Positions 7,346-7,662 of a DNA stretch of 7,662 nucleotides are shown in pieces (within the stretch, counting starts at the first letter, position 1; each line of letters starts with the position of its first letter). The DNA is from Firmicutes bacterium UBA2530. GTDB taxonomy: Bacteria > Bacillota > Clostridia > Tissierellales > Sedimentibacteraceae. Location of the stretch: contig DDNC01000007.1 in assembly GCA_002340985.1 (NCBI GenBank), positions 51,525-59,186 on the forward strand, read 5' to 3'. Both the position numbers and the translations under genes were made by a program. Below the pieces are notes generated by a model that had not been told where the DNA came from, did not search any database, and worked only from the letters and a program-made list of their open reading frames with translations.

Positions 7346-7370
7346 ATTGTCCTCTTGTCATAAATGTTGT

Positions 7371-7662
7371 TTAAAATAATCCGGTATCTCCGTTTATAAA
7401 AACATATGTATTCTTGTCCGAAAACTCCTCCGAGTAAAAATAATTAAGCCTGTCAAATCTTTTAATATCTTCAGCATCCCTGATTTGCCTTTCTGCCATA
7501 AAGCGCACCATCTCGCCTCTTGCCATTTTCACCTGCGTTCCCTTTTCGATTACTCTGTTTCCCTTCCTTTCGCCGAAAACACATGTAATAAGCCTGATGC
7601 CGCCATCAATATAATCAGAAATGCATTTGCTGTATTCTTTAGAAGCTAAATTTATAATGCAG
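7371..7662 (-). CDS. yaaA: Peroxide stress protein YaaA (DUF328/UPF0246), C-terminal 96 residues; 5' end outside window
   Basis: The minus-strand frame is open from the right edge to TAA at 7371-7373. It encodes the conserved YaaA C-terminus: IINLASKEYSK near the window edge, ITCVFGERKGN, then the signature KMARGEMVRFMAE and the ending FYSEEFSDKNTYVFI. YaaA (about 250-260 residues in full) is a cytoplasmic protein that in E. coli limits oxidative damage during peroxide stress by lowering free iron, and its fold binds DNA. Here about the last 40% is visible. No terminator separates it from the cyclase gene 25 bases downstream, so the two probably share a transcript. The tail after YVFI (NGDTGLF) is a little longer than I would expect. 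The family call rests on several matching motifs. Confidence 0.92.
   Translation of the reverse strand, partial: CIINLASKEYSKCISDYIDGGIRLITCVFGERKGNRVIEKGTQVKMARGEMVRFMAERQIRDAEDIKRFDRLNYFYSEEFSDKNTYVFINGDTGLF

Noticed and set aside
7338..7361. A 7-codon frame overlapping the start of the cyclase gene
   Set aside because: No ribosome binding site precedes it; the visible AGAGG serves the cyclase ATG.

Overview
The window looks like chromosomal DNA from a low-GC, Gram-positive, probably clostridial bacterium. The evidence is AT-rich intergenic DNA with sigma-A-like hexamers, strong AGGAGG-type ribosome binding sites, a YitT/DUF2179 membrane protein, a DUF4163/DUF3298-type protein, and a YaaA C-terminus of the kind common in Clostridia. 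The genus cannot be fixed from the sequence alone. I saw no rRNA, tRNA, CRISPR array, insertion sequence or phage gene.

Layout from left to right: (1) 1-3017, minus: the first ~1005 residues of a very large alpha-2-macroglobulin-like lipoprotein, cut by the left edge just after its bait-type glycine stretch. (2) 3018-3179: a divergent intergenic region with a good promoter for the lipoprotein and an ambiguous one for the next gene. (3) 3180-3719, plus: a small single-domain cupin with Tyr/Asn-rich N-terminus and His-rich C-terminus. (4) 3718-3762: a strong terminator that can work in both directions. (5) 3782-4660, minus: a YitT-family membrane protein with C-terminal DUF2179. (6) 4661-4860: a second divergent region where two candidate promoters overlap. 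(7) 4861-5556, plus: a DUF4163/DUF3298-like protein without a signal peptide. (8) 5562-5609: a long imperfect inverted repeat between convergent genes. (9) 5636-7345, minus: a membrane diguanylate cyclase with an extracellular substrate-binding-protein-like sensor. (10) 7371-7662, minus: the C-terminal 96 residues of YaaA, 25 bases upstream of the cyclase and probably in the same transcript.

The genes do not form an obvious single pathway. Most are separate transcription units in alternating orientation; yaaA plus the cyclase is the only likely operon. Envelope themes recur: a surface lipoprotein, a membrane protein, and an externally sensing cyclic-di-GMP synthase. I found no convincing new multi-gene system. 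The points most worth checking are the missing ligand-binding arginine in the cyclase sensor, the leaderless DUF3298-type protein, the Tyr-rich linker in the macroglobulin, and the unusual promoter and tails of the cupin.
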